This document shows, piece by piece, positions 33,228 to 41,617 of a DNA stretch of 41,617 nucleotides. How positions within the stretch are numbered: position 1 is the stretch's first letter; every line of letters starts with the position of its first letter. The notes beneath the pieces are model-generated. The model was not told the DNA's origin, made no database searches, and saw nothing but the letters and a program-made list of their open reading frames with translations. Origin of the DNA: an uncultured Bacteroidales bacterium (lineage in GTDB: Bacteria > Bacteroidota > Bacteroidia > Bacteroidales > P3); NCBI GenBank assembly GCA_947165255.1, contig CAMUZR010000024.1, forward strand, positions 1 to 41,617. The letters are read 5' to 3'. The translations under genes were made by a program, and so were the position numbers.

Positions 33228-34408
33228 TGCAAATGAAAGGTTTAAGAGAATTTATCGACAAGATTAAACCCACCTTTAGCGAGGGCGGCAAACTGAGCTG
33301 GCTTTCGCAGACCTTTGGCGGGTTTGAGACTTTCGCTTTCACTCCTAATAAGGTGACCAAGCGCGGAAGCCACGTGCGCGACGCCGTGGACCTGAAACGC
33401 GCCATGATTACGGTGGTGATTGCCTTGGTGCCCGCCATGCTGTTCGGCATGTGGAACATCGGCTACCAGACTTCCGAGGCCCGCATAGCAATGGGGCTGG
33501 AAGGCTTTGGCTGGTGGTACTGCCTGTGGTTTGGCTTCGTGCGTATGCTTCCCATGATTGTGGTGAGCTACGTCGTGGGCTTGGGCATCGAATTCACCTA
33601 TGCCCAGATACGCGGTCACGAGGTTTATGAGGGCTACCTGGTTTCGGGCTTCATTATCCCGATGATTGTGCCGGTGACCACTCCGCTGTGGCAGCTGGCC
33701 CTGGCCGTGGCCTTTGCGGTTATCTTTGCAAAAGAGGTGTTCGGCGGCACGGGTATGAATTTCCTCAACCCCGCCTTGGTGGCACGTGCCTTCCTGTTCT
33801 TCAGCTATCCCACCCACATGTCGGGCGACAAGGTGTGGGTTGCTGCCGATATGTGGGGCAGCGACGCCCTGACCGGCGCCACCCCCATGGGCGAGCTGGC
33901 CACCGGACTGCACCCCCAGGCTTCGGCTCTTGACATGATTATCGGTACCATCCCAGGCAGCACCTGCGAGACCTCGGTCATTGCCATTGCCCTGGGTGCC
34001 ATCATCCTGTTGGTGAGCGGTATTGCCAGCTGGCGCACCATGCTGGCCGTCTTTGTGGGCGGCGGTGCTATGGGCCTGCTGTTTAATGCCATCGGCGCCA
34101 ACGAGTACATGCAGCTGCCTTTCTACTATCACTTCATCATGGGCGGTTTCGCTTTCGGCGCCGTGTTTATGGCTACCGACCCCGTCACCAGCGCCCAGAC
34201 CAATTGTGGCAAGTGGATTTACGGTATCCTGATTGGTGCTTTCGCCGTGCTGCTGCGCGTGCTGAACCCTGCCTATCCGGAGGGCATGATGCTGAGCATT
34301 CTGCTTATGAACTGCTTCGCCCCGCTTATCGACCACTGCATCATCCAGTCCAACGTTAAGAGACGCCAGCGCCGTGCGTTGGCCGAAGGAAAGGAGGTCA
34401 AAGCATGA
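33227..34408 (+). CDS. nqrB: Na+-translocating NADH:quinone reductase subunit B
   Basis: An approximately 393-residue membrane subunit with about ten membrane segments, carrying covalent FMN and riboflavin. The FMN-attachment motif DALTGATPMG has its threonine near residue 219. A GTG at 33224 and an ATG at 33233 are alternative starts. The ATG at 33227 is chosen because it overlaps the nqrA stop (TGATG) and lies 7 bases after AGGAGG at 33214-33219. The tail overlaps the nqrC start by 4 bp. In NQR the B subunit passes electrons toward quinone and forms part of the Na+ channel. Attachment of its FMN requires an ApbE flavin transferase, which is not in this window. Confidence 0.96.
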   Translation: MQMKGLREFIDKIKPTFSEGGKLSWLSQTFGGFETFAFTPNKVTKRGSHVRDAVDLKRAMITVVIALVPAMLFGMWNIGYQTSEARIAMGLEGFGWWYCLWFGFVRMLPMIVVSYVVGLGIEFTYAQIRGHEVYEGYLVSGFIIPMIVPVTTPLWQLALAVAFAVIFAKEVFGGTGMNFLNPALVARAFLFFSYPTHMSGDKVWVAADMWGSDALTGATPMGELATGLHPQASALDMIIGTIPGSTCETSVIAIALGAIILLVSGIASWRTMLAVFVGGGAMGLLFNAIGANEYMQLPFYYHFIMGGFAFGAVFMATDPVTSAQTNCGKWIYGILIGAFAVLLRVLNPAYPEGMMLSILLMNCFAPLIDHCIIQSNVKRRQRRALAEGKEVKA

Positions 34409-35211
34409 AAAAGTTTAGCAACACTTATATCTTCATCTACTCCGCCATCATCGTGGCCATTGCCGCCGTATTGCTTACTGTGGTGGCCATGAGCCTGAAA
34501 GAGAAGCAGAATAATAATATCCGGAACGAGAAAATGCAGGTACTGCTGCAGGCCATAGGCGTGAATTGCTCACGCGACGAGGCCGCGCAGATGTACCAGC
34601 AGTATTTCGAGCAGGAGCTGACCGTGGGAACCGACGGCAGTACGATGAGCGTCTATAATATCAAGGACGGAAAGATGGAACAGGGCGAGGTTCGCGCCTT
34701 CGACATCAAGCTGAAAGAGCAGCAGACCTTGGAAAAGAGCGGCCAGAAGGGCGCTTTCCCAGTGTATGTCTTCTCTAAGGACGGCAAGAAGGGCTATGTC
34801 ATCCCCACCCAGGGCAACGGCCTGTGGGGACCCGTCTATAGCAACATTGCACTGGCCGACGACATGAACACCGTGGTCGGCGTCACCTTCAGCCACGACA
34901 GCGAGACACCCGGCCTGGGTGCCGAAATCACCACCGAGAAATTCCAGGCTCCGTTTATCGGCAAGCAGATTCTTGACGAGAACGGACAGGTGGTTTCCAT
35001 TGCCGTGAAGAAAAATGCCGACGCAGCCGCCCTGCACGAGGTTGACGCCATCACTGGCGGCACTATGACCTCCAACGGCGTGGACGAGATGCTGCGCGTT
35101 GACCTGATGCGCTATCAGAAATTCATCGATGCCAACCGCGGCGCTGCCCCCGCAGCCCCTGTGGAAGGCGCAGTAGAGAATGCTATTGAAGAGGAGGTAA
35201 CCAATGAGTAA
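34405..35211 (+). CDS. nqrC: Na+-translocating NADH:quinone reductase subunit C
   Basis: The 268-residue subunit has a single N-terminal membrane anchor (residues 8-30) and a periplasmic domain bearing the second covalent FMN. The attachment motif reads DAITGGTMTSNGV, with the target threonine about residue 220. The A of the usual SGAT is a G here. Its ATG overlaps the nqrB stop (ATGA), with AAGGAGG upstream. The extra C-terminal tail is rich in Ala, Glu and Pro. The end overlaps nqrD by 8 bp. Confidence 0.95.
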   Translation: MKKFSNTYIFIYSAIIVAIAAVLLTVVAMSLKEKQNNNIRNEKMQVLLQAIGVNCSRDEAAQMYQQYFEQELTVGTDGSTMSVYNIKDGKMEQGEVRAFDIKLKEQQTLEKSGQKGAFPVYVFSKDGKKGYVIPTQGNGLWGPVYSNIALADDMNTVVGVTFSHDSETPGLGAEITTEKFQAPFIGKQILDENGQVVSIAVKKNADAAALHEVDAITGGTMTSNGVDEMLRVDLMRYQKFIDANRGAAPAAPVEGAVENAIEEEVTNE

Positions 35212-35824
35212 TTTTTCGAAAATATTCACAACTCCGCTGGCCAAGAACAACCCCATCACCGTGCAGGTGCTGGGCATTTGCTCCTGTCTGGCAGTCACCG
35301 CTCAACTGAAGCCCGCCGTCGTGATGGCCATTTCGGTCACCGTGGTGGTGGCGCTGTCCAACCTGATTATTTCATGCCTACGCAACACTATACCGCCCCG
35401 CGTCCGCATTATCGTGCAGTTGGTGGTGGTGAGCACCCTCGTCATCCTGGTCAACCAGGTGCTGCAGGCTTTCGTCTATGACGTGAGCAAACAGCTGTCG
35501 GTGTACGTGGGCCTGATTATTACTAACTGTATCGTTATGGGTCGTTTGGAGGCCTTCGCCATGAGCCGCAAACCAATGGAGTCTGTCATGGACGGCATCG
35601 GCAACGGCTTGGGCTACGGCATCATCCTGGTCATCCTGGGCTTTGTTCGCGAACTTTTCGGCAGCGGCACCCTCTGGGGCTACCCTGTTATGGAGAAGCT
35701 GGGCATGTACAAGATTGGCTATGAGAACAACGGCCTGGTCATCATGGCTCCCATGGCACTGATTCTGGTGGGTCTGATTATATGGATACAGCGTACCAAG
35801 GACAAAGAGCTTCAAGAAGACTAA
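35204..35824 (+). CDS. nqrD: Na+-translocating NADH:quinone reductase subunit D
   Basis: A 206-residue, six-helix membrane subunit related to RnfE. Cysteines C26 (GICSCLA) and C109 (TNCIVMGR) sit where NqrD supplies two ligands to the intramembrane iron-sulfur centre shared with NqrE. The start overlaps the nqrC end by 8 bp. The C-terminal tail is charged and cytoplasmic. Confidence 0.95.
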   Translation: MSNFSKIFTTPLAKNNPITVQVLGICSCLAVTAQLKPAVVMAISVTVVVALSNLIISCLRNTIPPRVRIIVQLVVVSTLVILVNQVLQAFVYDVSKQLSVYVGLIITNCIVMGRLEAFAMSRKPMESVMDGIGNGLGYGIILVILGFVRELFGSGTLWGYPVMEKLGMYKIGYENNGLVIMAPMALILVGLIIWIQRTKDKELQED

Positions 35825-35861
35825 AGAAACACATACCGTTTAAAAGATAAAAGCAAATATT

Positions 35862-36476
35862 ATGGAATATATAAATATATTTATCAAGTCGATTTTTATC
35901 GACAACATGATTTTCGCCTTCTTCCTCGGCATGTGCTCCTATTTGGCCGTCTCGAAGACCGTGAAAACATCCGCTGGCCTGGGCATTGCAGTCACCTTTG
36001 TGCTGCTTATTACCGTGCCTGTCAACTACCTGCTGAACAAATACGTATTGCAGGCGGGTGCCCTGACTTGGATTAGTCCCAGTTTGGCCAATGTCGATCT
36101 CTCCTTCCTCAGCCTCATCATGTTCATCGCCGTCATTGCCGCCATTGTGCAGATTGTCGAAATGGTGGTAGAGAAATTCTCCCCGGCCCTCTATAACTCG
36201 CTGGGTATTTTCCTGCCCCTGATAGCTGTGAACTGCGCTGTGATGGGTGGCTCGCTCTTCATGCAGCAGCGCGACTACAGCAACGTCGGCGAGGTCATCA
36301 GTTTCTCACTGGGCAGCGGCATTGGTTGGTTCCTTGCCATCGTCGGCATCGCCGCCATTCGTGAGAAATTGCGCTACTCCCACATCCCCCCCGCACTGAA
36401 AGGCGTGGGCATCACCTTTATCATCACCGGCCTCATGGGCCTGGCATTCATGAGCTTCATGGGTATCAAACTTTAA
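35862..36476 (+). CDS. nqrE: Na+-translocating NADH:quinone reductase subunit E
   Basis: A 204-residue membrane subunit homologous to NqrD and RnfA, with inverted topology relative to NqrD. The matching iron-sulfur cysteines are C25 (GMCSYLAVS) and C125 (VNCAVMGG). It follows nqrD by 37 bp and precedes nqrF by 13 bp in the same operon. Confidence 0.95.
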   Translation: MEYINIFIKSIFIDNMIFAFFLGMCSYLAVSKTVKTSAGLGIAVTFVLLITVPVNYLLNKYVLQAGALTWISPSLANVDLSFLSLIMFIAVIAAIVQIVEMVVEKFSPALYNSLGIFLPLIAVNCAVMGGSLFMQQRDYSNVGEVISFSLGSGIGWFLAIVGIAAIREKLRYSHIPPALKGVGITFIITGLMGLAFMSFMGIKL

Positions 36477-36489
36477 ACAACGATTAGAA

Positions 36490-37779
36490 ATGACACAGAC
36501 TATAATAACCGCATTAGTCGTATTCCTGGTGGTCATCCTAATCCTGGTGGCCCTGCTGCTGTTGCTTCGCGCCAAGCTGATGCCCACAGGCAATGTGACG
36601 ATTACTATCAACGACGACAAGAAACTTGAGGTGCCCACGGGCAACTCGCTTATCTCTACCCTCTCCGAGCAAAAGATCTTCCTCCCCAGCGCCTGCGGCG
36701 GCAAGGGAAGCTGCGGCCAGTGCAAATGCCGTGTGCTCGAAGGCGGCGGCTCCATCCTCCCCACCGAGGTGGGTTTCTTCACCCGCAAACAGATTCAAGA
36801 CCACTGGCGTCTCGGCTGCCAAGTGAAGGTGAAAGAGGACATGAAGATTGCCGTACCCTCCTCCATCCTCAGCATTAAGAAGTACGAGTGCACCGTTATC
36901 AGCAACCGCAACGTGGCCACCTTTATTAAGGAGTTCAAGGTGCAGTTGCCCGCCGGCGAACACATGGACTTCGCACCCGGTTCTTACGCACAGATCGAGA
37001 TTCCAAAGTTCAGCATCAATTATGCCGACTACGACAAGGACCTCATCACCCCCGAATATCTGCCCGCATGGGAAAAATTCAAGATGTTCGACCTCAAATG
37101 CGTCAACACCGAACCCACCATCCGCGCCTACTCCATGGCCAACTATCCGGCCGAAGGCGACGTGTTCATGCTCACCGTGCGTATTGCCACGCCTCCGTTC
37201 AAACCGGACCGCTCTGGCTTTATGGAGGTGAACCCGGGTATCGCATCCTCCTACATCTTCAGCCTCAAACCTGGCGACAAGGTCATCATGTCTGGCCCCT
37301 ACGGCGACTTCCACATCAAGGAGCATCCCGCCGATATGCCCAACAAGCCTGAGATGATTTGGGTCGGCGGCGGCGCCGGTATGGCTCCTCTGCGCGCCCA
37401 GATTATGCACATGACCAAGACCCTGCACACCACCGACCGCACGATGCACTATTTCTATGGTGCCCGCGCGCTGAACGAGGTGTTCTATCTGAACGACTTC
37501 CTAGGGCTGGAGAAAGAATTCTCCAACTTCAAGTTCCATTTGGCTCTCGACCGTCCCGACCCGGCAGCCGATGCGGCAGGCGTAGCCTACACACCTGGCT
37601 TCGTCCACGACGTGATGTACAACACCTATCTAAAGGATCATCCCGCTCCCGAAGATATCGAGTACTACATGTGCGGACCCGGTCCGATGAGTGCCGCCGT
37701 GGTGAAGATGCTGGACAATCTTGGCGTTCCTGCCGAAATGATAGCCTACGACGACTTCGGCGGTGGCGGCAAGAAATAG
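36490..37779 (+). CDS. nqrF: Na+-translocating NADH:quinone reductase subunit F
   Basis: The 429-residue electron-input subunit. One N-terminal membrane helix (about 5-28) is followed by a ferredoxin domain with [2Fe-2S] ligands C69, C75, C78 (CGGKGSCGQC) and C110. Next is an FAD domain with the RAYSMANYP motif, then an NADH-binding domain with GGGAGMAPLR and a C-terminal YYMCGPGPM. It takes electrons from NADH and hands them to the other NQR cofactors. It is the last nqr gene, and a very long stem-loop follows at 37788. Confidence 0.96.
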   Translation: MTQTIITALVVFLVVILILVALLLLLRAKLMPTGNVTITINDDKKLEVPTGNSLISTLSEQKIFLPSACGGKGSCGQCKCRVLEGGGSILPTEVGFFTRKQIQDHWRLGCQVKVKEDMKIAVPSSILSIKKYECTVISNRNVATFIKEFKVQLPAGEHMDFAPGSYAQIEIPKFSINYADYDKDLITPEYLPAWEKFKMFDLKCVNTEPTIRAYSMANYPAEGDVFMLTVRIATPPFKPDRSGFMEVNPGIASSYIFSLKPGDKVIMSGPYGDFHIKEHPADMPNKPEMIWVGGGAGMAPLRAQIMHMTKTLHTTDRTMHYFYGARALNEVFYLNDFLGLEKEFSNFKFHLALDRPDPAADAAGVAYTPGFVHDVMYNTYLKDHPAPEDIEYYMCGPGPMSAAVVKMLDNLGVPAEMIAYDDFGGGGKK

Positions 37780-37787
37780 CAGCCTCA

Positions 37788-37836
37788 AGAATAGGGATTG
37801 GCGCTTGAAAACCATTCAAACGCCAATCCCTATTCT
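37788..37836 (+). repeat. Long near-perfect hairpin between nqrF and frdC
   Basis: A 16-bp perfect stem (37788-37803 with 37821-37836) continues after one C/A mismatch with TTGAA/TTCAA and a 5-base loop. No T-run follows on either strand, so classic termination is doubtful. It starts 8 bp after the nqrF stop, and no promoter box precedes frdC. It may protect the nqr mRNA 3' end after processing while frd is read through at another level. Confidence 0.85.
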
Positions 37837-37890
37837 AATTCTAACCAACAAAAAAAAAACAAGAAAAATTAATCCTAAATTACTAAATAG

Positions 37891-38874
37891 ATGAATTTAC
37901 CACAAATCCATTCCATCACCAAGAAGATCCTGGTAGCCATGATAGCTGCCTTCCTCATGATCTTCCTGTTGTTCCATGCCTGCGCCAACCTCTGCATCCT
38001 GCGCAACGACGAAGGTGCCTGGTACAACGCTTTCTGTCACTTCATGGGTACGAATCTCTTCATCAAGATTTTCGAAGTCATCCTGCTGGCTTGCTTCCTA
38101 ATCCACATGTGCCTTACCCTGTGGCTAGTTATCACAAACCGACGTGCCCGTGGCACCGAACGCTACCATCAACCCAGCAAAACCAAGACCCACCCCTTCT
38201 CCAAGCTCATGCCCTGGACCGGTGTGCTCATTCTTCTCCTGCTGTTCGTCCACTTCCACGACTTCTACTTTGTAAAATTGGGCTGGATTCCTGGCAACTA
38301 CATGGTGAAAACCGAAGAACTATTCTCCAAACCCGAACTGAACCAGATGGTGCAGATATGCCAGCAGTACAACATGACCCCAAAAGACTACATCGCTGCC
38401 AACGACCAGCAGCTCGAGCAGGTCAAGAGCCAAGGCCAGATTGGCGAAGAGGAACTTGCCGAAATCAACGCCCAGCTCGACAAACTGCGTGAACTTGTTC
38501 CCGTAGCCGACGTGGTCATCAGTGCACAGGCCGACAAAAAACTGTCCGAAGACGGCAAATACATTCAGAAACTCTCCTACGACGAGCGCAAAGTCATTAA
38601 TGCCGTCTATGGCAGAGGCACCGCCGAGCCCGATTTCTACCACATGGCCCGCGTGAAGTTCACCAAACTATACATGGTGCTGATCTACCTTCTGTTCTTC
38701 GCCGTGGTCGGTCTTCACCTGCGTCACGGATTCTCCAGCGTCTTCCAGACCCTGGGCCTGAACAACTACAAATACAACAAGGCCATCGAAATCATCGGTA
38801 TTATCTATGTTTGGGCAGTCTGCTGCATCTTCTCACTGGTAGTCCTTGGCGTGTTCATTCCCTCTCTTTTCTAA
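37891..38874 (+). CDS. frdC: Succinate dehydrogenase/fumarate reductase cytochrome b subunit, with enlarged loop
   Basis: A 327-residue membrane anchor of the Bacteroidetes/epsilon-type cytochrome b558 family, with five predicted membrane helices (about 13-35, 59-81, 108-126, 259-276, 299-322). Candidate haem histidines are H29, H72, H121 or H123, H266 and H269. The C-terminal LHLRHGFSSVFQTLG block is characteristic. Relatives are about 200-250 residues. Here the segment between helices 3 and 4 (about 130-255) is enlarged by some 75-90 charged, helical residues rich in Lys, Glu and Gln. The gene heads frdC-frdA-frdB, and the complex links menaquinol oxidation to fumarate reduction or the reverse. 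Confidence 0.9.
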   Translation: MNLPQIHSITKKILVAMIAAFLMIFLLFHACANLCILRNDEGAWYNAFCHFMGTNLFIKIFEVILLACFLIHMCLTLWLVITNRRARGTERYHQPSKTKTHPFSKLMPWTGVLILLLLFVHFHDFYFVKLGWIPGNYMVKTEELFSKPELNQMVQICQQYNMTPKDYIAANDQQLEQVKSQGQIGEEELAEINAQLDKLRELVPVADVVISAQADKKLSEDGKYIQKLSYDERKVINAVYGRGTAEPDFYHMARVKFTKLYMVLIYLLFFAVVGLHLRHGFSSVFQTLGLNNYKYNKAIEIIGIIYVWAVCCIFSLVVLGVFIPSLF

Positions 38875-38920
38875 GGTCGGATGCATGACCTCTCTATAAA
38901 CTAATATCAATATTAATAAT

Positions 38921-40873
38921 ATGAATCTCGATTCCAAAATACCCGAAGGTCCCCTTTCTGAAAAATGGACCAATTATAAAGCCCACCAAAAACTGGTGAA
39001 CCCTGCCAACAAGCGCAAGATTAATATCATCGTCGTGGGCACCGGTCTTGCCGGAGCCTCTGCCGCCGCTTCCCTCGGTGCCATGGGTTTCAAAGTAGAC
39101 ATTTTCTGCATCCAGGATTCCCCCCGCCGTGCCCACTCCATCGCTGCACAGGGTGGTATCAATGCTGCCAAAAACTATCAGAACGACGGCGACTCCATTT
39201 ACCGCCTCTTCTACGACACCATCAAAGGTGGCGACTATCGTGCCCGTGAAGCCAACGTATACCGCTTGGCCGAAGTGAGCAACAATATTATCGACCAATG
39301 CGTTGCCCAGGGTGTTCCCTTTGCCCGCGACTACGGCGGAACCCTCGACAACCGTTCTTTTGGCGGCGCTCAGGTCAGCCGAACCTTCTACGCCCGCGGT
39401 CAAACCGGCCAGCAGCTCCTGCTCGGTGCCTACGGTGCCCTCAGCCGTGAGATTGCCCGCGGCACCGTCACCCTCCACGAGCGTCACGAAATGATGGACC
39501 TCGTCGTCGTCGATGGCCGTGCCCGCGGCATCATCACCCGCAACCTGGTCAACGGCGAAATCGAGCGCTTTGCAGCCCACGCCGTAGTGCTGGCCACCGG
39601 TGGCTATGGCAACATCTACTTCCTCAGCACCAATGCCATGAACAGCAACGGCTCCGCCGCTTGGCAGTGCCATAAGAAAGGTGCCCTTTTTGCCAACCCC
39701 TGCTACGTACAGATTCACCCCACCTGCATCCCCGTCCATGGCGACTACCAGTCCAAACTGACCCTCATGAGCGAATCGCTACGAAACGACGGACGCATCT
39801 GGGTTCCCAAAAAGAAAGAAGACGCCGAAGCCATCCGCGCCAAGAAACTCAAACCCACCGACATCCCCGAGGAAGACCGCGACTACTACCTGGAACGCCG
39901 CTATCCCGCCTTCGGTAACCTCGTGCCTCGTGACGTGGCCAGCCGTGCCGCCAAGGAACGTTGCGATGCCGGCTACGGCGTCGGAACCGGCCTGGCCGTC
40001 TACCTCGACTTCGCCGATGCCATTCAGCGCCTTGGACGCGATGTGGTCGAACAGCGCTACGGCAACCTCTTCCAGATGTACCAGAAAATCACCGACGACA
40101 ACCCATACGAAACGCCGATGATGATCTACCCCGCCATCCATTACACCATGGGCGGCATTTGGGTCGACTACGAGCTGCAGACCACCATCCCCGGCCTCTT
40201 CGCCGCCGGTGAAGCCAACTTCAGCGACCACGGTGCCAACCGTCTGGGTGCTTCCGCACTCATGCAGGGTCTGGCCGACGGCTACTTCGTTCTCCCCTAC
40301 ACCATGCAGAACTACCTCAGCGACCAGATTTACGTGGGCAAAATAAGCGCCGACACCCCCGAATTCGACAAAGCCGAACAGGATGTCCGCGACCGCATCA
40401 ACAAACTCTTCGAAGTCGGTCAGAAGGCAGCCCCCGGCACCGCCAAAACCGTCGACCACTTCCACAAGGCCCTCGGCCACATCATGTGGGAATATGTCGG
40501 CATGGCCCGCAACACCGAGAGCCTCAACACCGCCAAAAAACTGGTGGCCGAACTGGAAGAAGAGTTCTGGAAAGAGGTATCCATCCCCGGCAAGAACGAA
40601 GAGATGAACCCCGAACTGGAGAAAGGCCTACGCCTGGCAGACTACTTCGAGTTGGCCCGCCTGATGATTCAGGATGCCCTCCACCGCGAAGAAAGCTGCG
40701 GCGGCCACTTCCGCACCGAGCACCAGACCGAGGACGGCGAAACCCAGCGCGACGACGAGCACTTCATGTACGTGGGTGCCTGGGAGTATCAAGGCCATGA
40801 TGTCCCCGAAGTCATGAGCAAGGAAGACCTCCACTACGAATACATCCAGATTGCAAAACGTAATTACAAGTAG
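38921..40873 (+). CDS. frdA: Fumarate reductase/succinate dehydrogenase flavoprotein subunit
   Basis: A 650-residue catalytic subunit. The dinucleotide-binding motif [13 protein letters not shown] is at 38-50. The histidine in [11 protein letters not shown] (H72) is the expected covalent FAD attachment site. Substrate-site blocks include the HPTCIPVHG region and the later [15 protein letters not shown]. The length and the missing Arg-rich N-terminal extension suit the Bacteroidetes FrdA/SdhA group. It reduces fumarate to succinate at the cytoplasmic face of the inner membrane. With aspA and nqr nearby, the reductase direction is more likely in an anaerobe. It is 46 bp after frdC and 49 bp before frdB. 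Confidence 0.96.
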   Translation: MNLDSKIPEGPLSEKWTNYKAHQKLVNPANKRKINIIVVGTGLAGASAAASLGAMGFKVDIFCIQDSPRRAHSIAAQGGINAAKNYQNDGDSIYRLFYDTIKGGDYRAREANVYRLAEVSNNIIDQCVAQGVPFARDYGGTLDNRSFGGAQVSRTFYARGQTGQQLLLGAYGALSREIARGTVTLHERHEMMDLVVVDGRARGIITRNLVNGEIERFAAHAVVLATGGYGNIYFLSTNAMNSNGSAAWQCHKKGALFANPCYVQIHPTCIPVHGDYQSKLTLMSESLRNDGRIWVPKKKEDAEAIRAKKLKPTDIPEEDRDYYLERRYPAFGNLVPRDVASRAAKERCDAGYGVGTGLAVYLDFADAIQRLGRDVVEQRYGNLFQMYQKITDDNPYETPMMIYPAIHYTMGGIWVDYELQTTIPGLFAAGEANFSDHGANRLGASALMQGLADGYFVLPYTMQNYLSDQIYVGKISADTPEFDKAEQDVRDRINKLFEVGQKAAPGTAKTVDHFHKALGHIMWEYVGMARNTESLNTAKKLVAELEEEFWKEVSIPGKNEEMNPELEKGLRLADYFELARLMIQDALHREESCGGHFRTEHQTEDGETQRDDEHFMYVGAWEYQGHDVPEVMSKEDLHYEYIQIAKRNYK

Positions 40874-40922
40874 CCCGTAGTTCGTGCCAAATCACTTTAA
40901 ACTTCATAAAACAAACTGAAAA

Positions 40923-41617
40923 ATGAATTTCACACTACATATATGGCGTCAGGAGAATGCCCGTGCCAAGGGCCATTTCGAGACCTATAAGGTCGAAAAC
41001 ATCTCCACCGAGTGCTCCTTCCTTGAGATGCTCGACATTCTCAACGAGAAATTGCTCAACGACCACATTGCCCACCCCGTCTGTTTCGACAACGACTGCC
41101 GCGAAGGCATCTGCGGCATGTGTGGCCTCTACATCAACGGCCGTCCCCACGGCAACGACGACGGAATCACCACTTGCCAGCTCCACATGCGCAAGTTCAA
41201 CGACGGCGACGACATCTGGATTGAACCGTGGCGTGCCAAACCCTTCCCCGTCATCCGCGACCTCGTCGTCGACCGCACTGCCTTCGACAAAATCATCCAA
41301 AGCGGCGGCTACATCAGCACCACCACCGGCGGTGTGCCCGATGCCAACAGCATCCTCATCCCCAAGCACAAAGCCGACATGGCCATGGACGCTGCTGCCT
41401 GCATCGGCTGCGGAGCCTGCGTGGCTGCATGCAAAAATGCAAGTGCCATGCTCTTCGTCGGTGCCAAGGTCAGCCACCTTGCACTCCTGCCCCAAGGACA
41501 GATCGAAGCTGCCGATCGTGTGCGCAAAATGATCTGCAAAATGGACGAACTCGGTTTTGGTGCCTGCACCAACACCTACGCCTGCGAGGCCGAGTGCCCC
41601 AAGCAAATCAAGCGCCA
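40923..41617 (+). CDS. frdB: Fumarate reductase/succinate dehydrogenase iron-sulfur subunit (runs off window)
   Basis: This open frame begins [10 protein letters not shown] and is cut by the window edge after 231 codons, near its natural end (relatives have about 250 residues). The [2Fe-2S] ligands are in [15 protein letters not shown]. The [4Fe-4S]/[3Fe-4S] ligands are in [13 protein letters not shown] and the later [13 protein letters not shown]. It carries electrons between the haem subunit FrdC and the flavin of FrdA. It is the third gene of frdCAB, with no promoter before it. Confidence 0.95.
   Translation, partial: MNFTLHIWRQENARAKGHFETYKVENISTECSFLEMLDILNEKLLNDHIAHPVCFDNDCREGICGMCGLYINGRPHGNDDGITTCQLHMRKFNDGDDIWIEPWRAKPFPVIRDLVVDRTAFDKIIQSGGYISTTTGGVPDANSILIPKHKADMAMDAAACIGCGACVAACKNASAMLFVGAKVSHLALLPQGQIEAADRVRKMICKMDELGFGACTNTYACEAECPKQIKR

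Overview
The window looks like a chromosomal segment of a Bacteroidales bacterium (Bacteroidetes). Four things point there: promoters of the TAnnTTTG type, several giant secreted proteins ending in a type IX secretion (T9SS) sorting domain, an Na+-translocating NADH:quinone reductase next to a fumarate reductase of the Bacteroidetes kind, and a Cas13b effector. Species cannot be read from the sequence. No tRNA, rRNA or insertion sequence was seen.

Layout. 434-2284 (minus): a choline-kinase-like phosphotransferase and a ThiD-like/AraC fusion regulator. 2648-9735 (plus): a cobalamin riboswitch followed by a 2236-residue T9SS surface protein, then a His-rich CobW/COG0523 GTPase (9975-11288). 11476-13295 (minus): an S1/P1 nuclease and a sialidase-like protein in one operon. 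13414-22033 (minus): two T9SS proteins (563 and 2300 residues) built of choice-of-anchor-J and fibronectin-III-like modules. 22393-24129 (plus): a Na/Pi cotransporter with a PhoU-like tail. 24239-25033 (minus): a lipoprotein non-specific nuclease.

The most notable locus is 25234-29828: a compact type VI-B CRISPR system. A 1271-residue Cas13b with two RxxxxH HEPN motifs has its own promoter and terminator. About 450 bp downstream lies a separately promoted mini-array of three identical 36-bp repeats and two 30-bp spacers. No csx27, csx28, cas1 or cas2 is in the window, so any accessory or adaptation function must be absent or encoded elsewhere. The last repeat runs straight into a T8 tract and may end the pre-crRNA.

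30042-41617 (plus) is an anaerobic energy cluster: aspA (aspartate to fumarate), nqrABCDEF (NADH to quinone, Na+ export) and frdC-frdA-frdB (quinol to fumarate; frdB runs off the window). Together these give aspartate-fed fumarate respiration. The cluster carries several strong stem-loops without T-tracts between its blocks and an attenuator-like leader before aspA.
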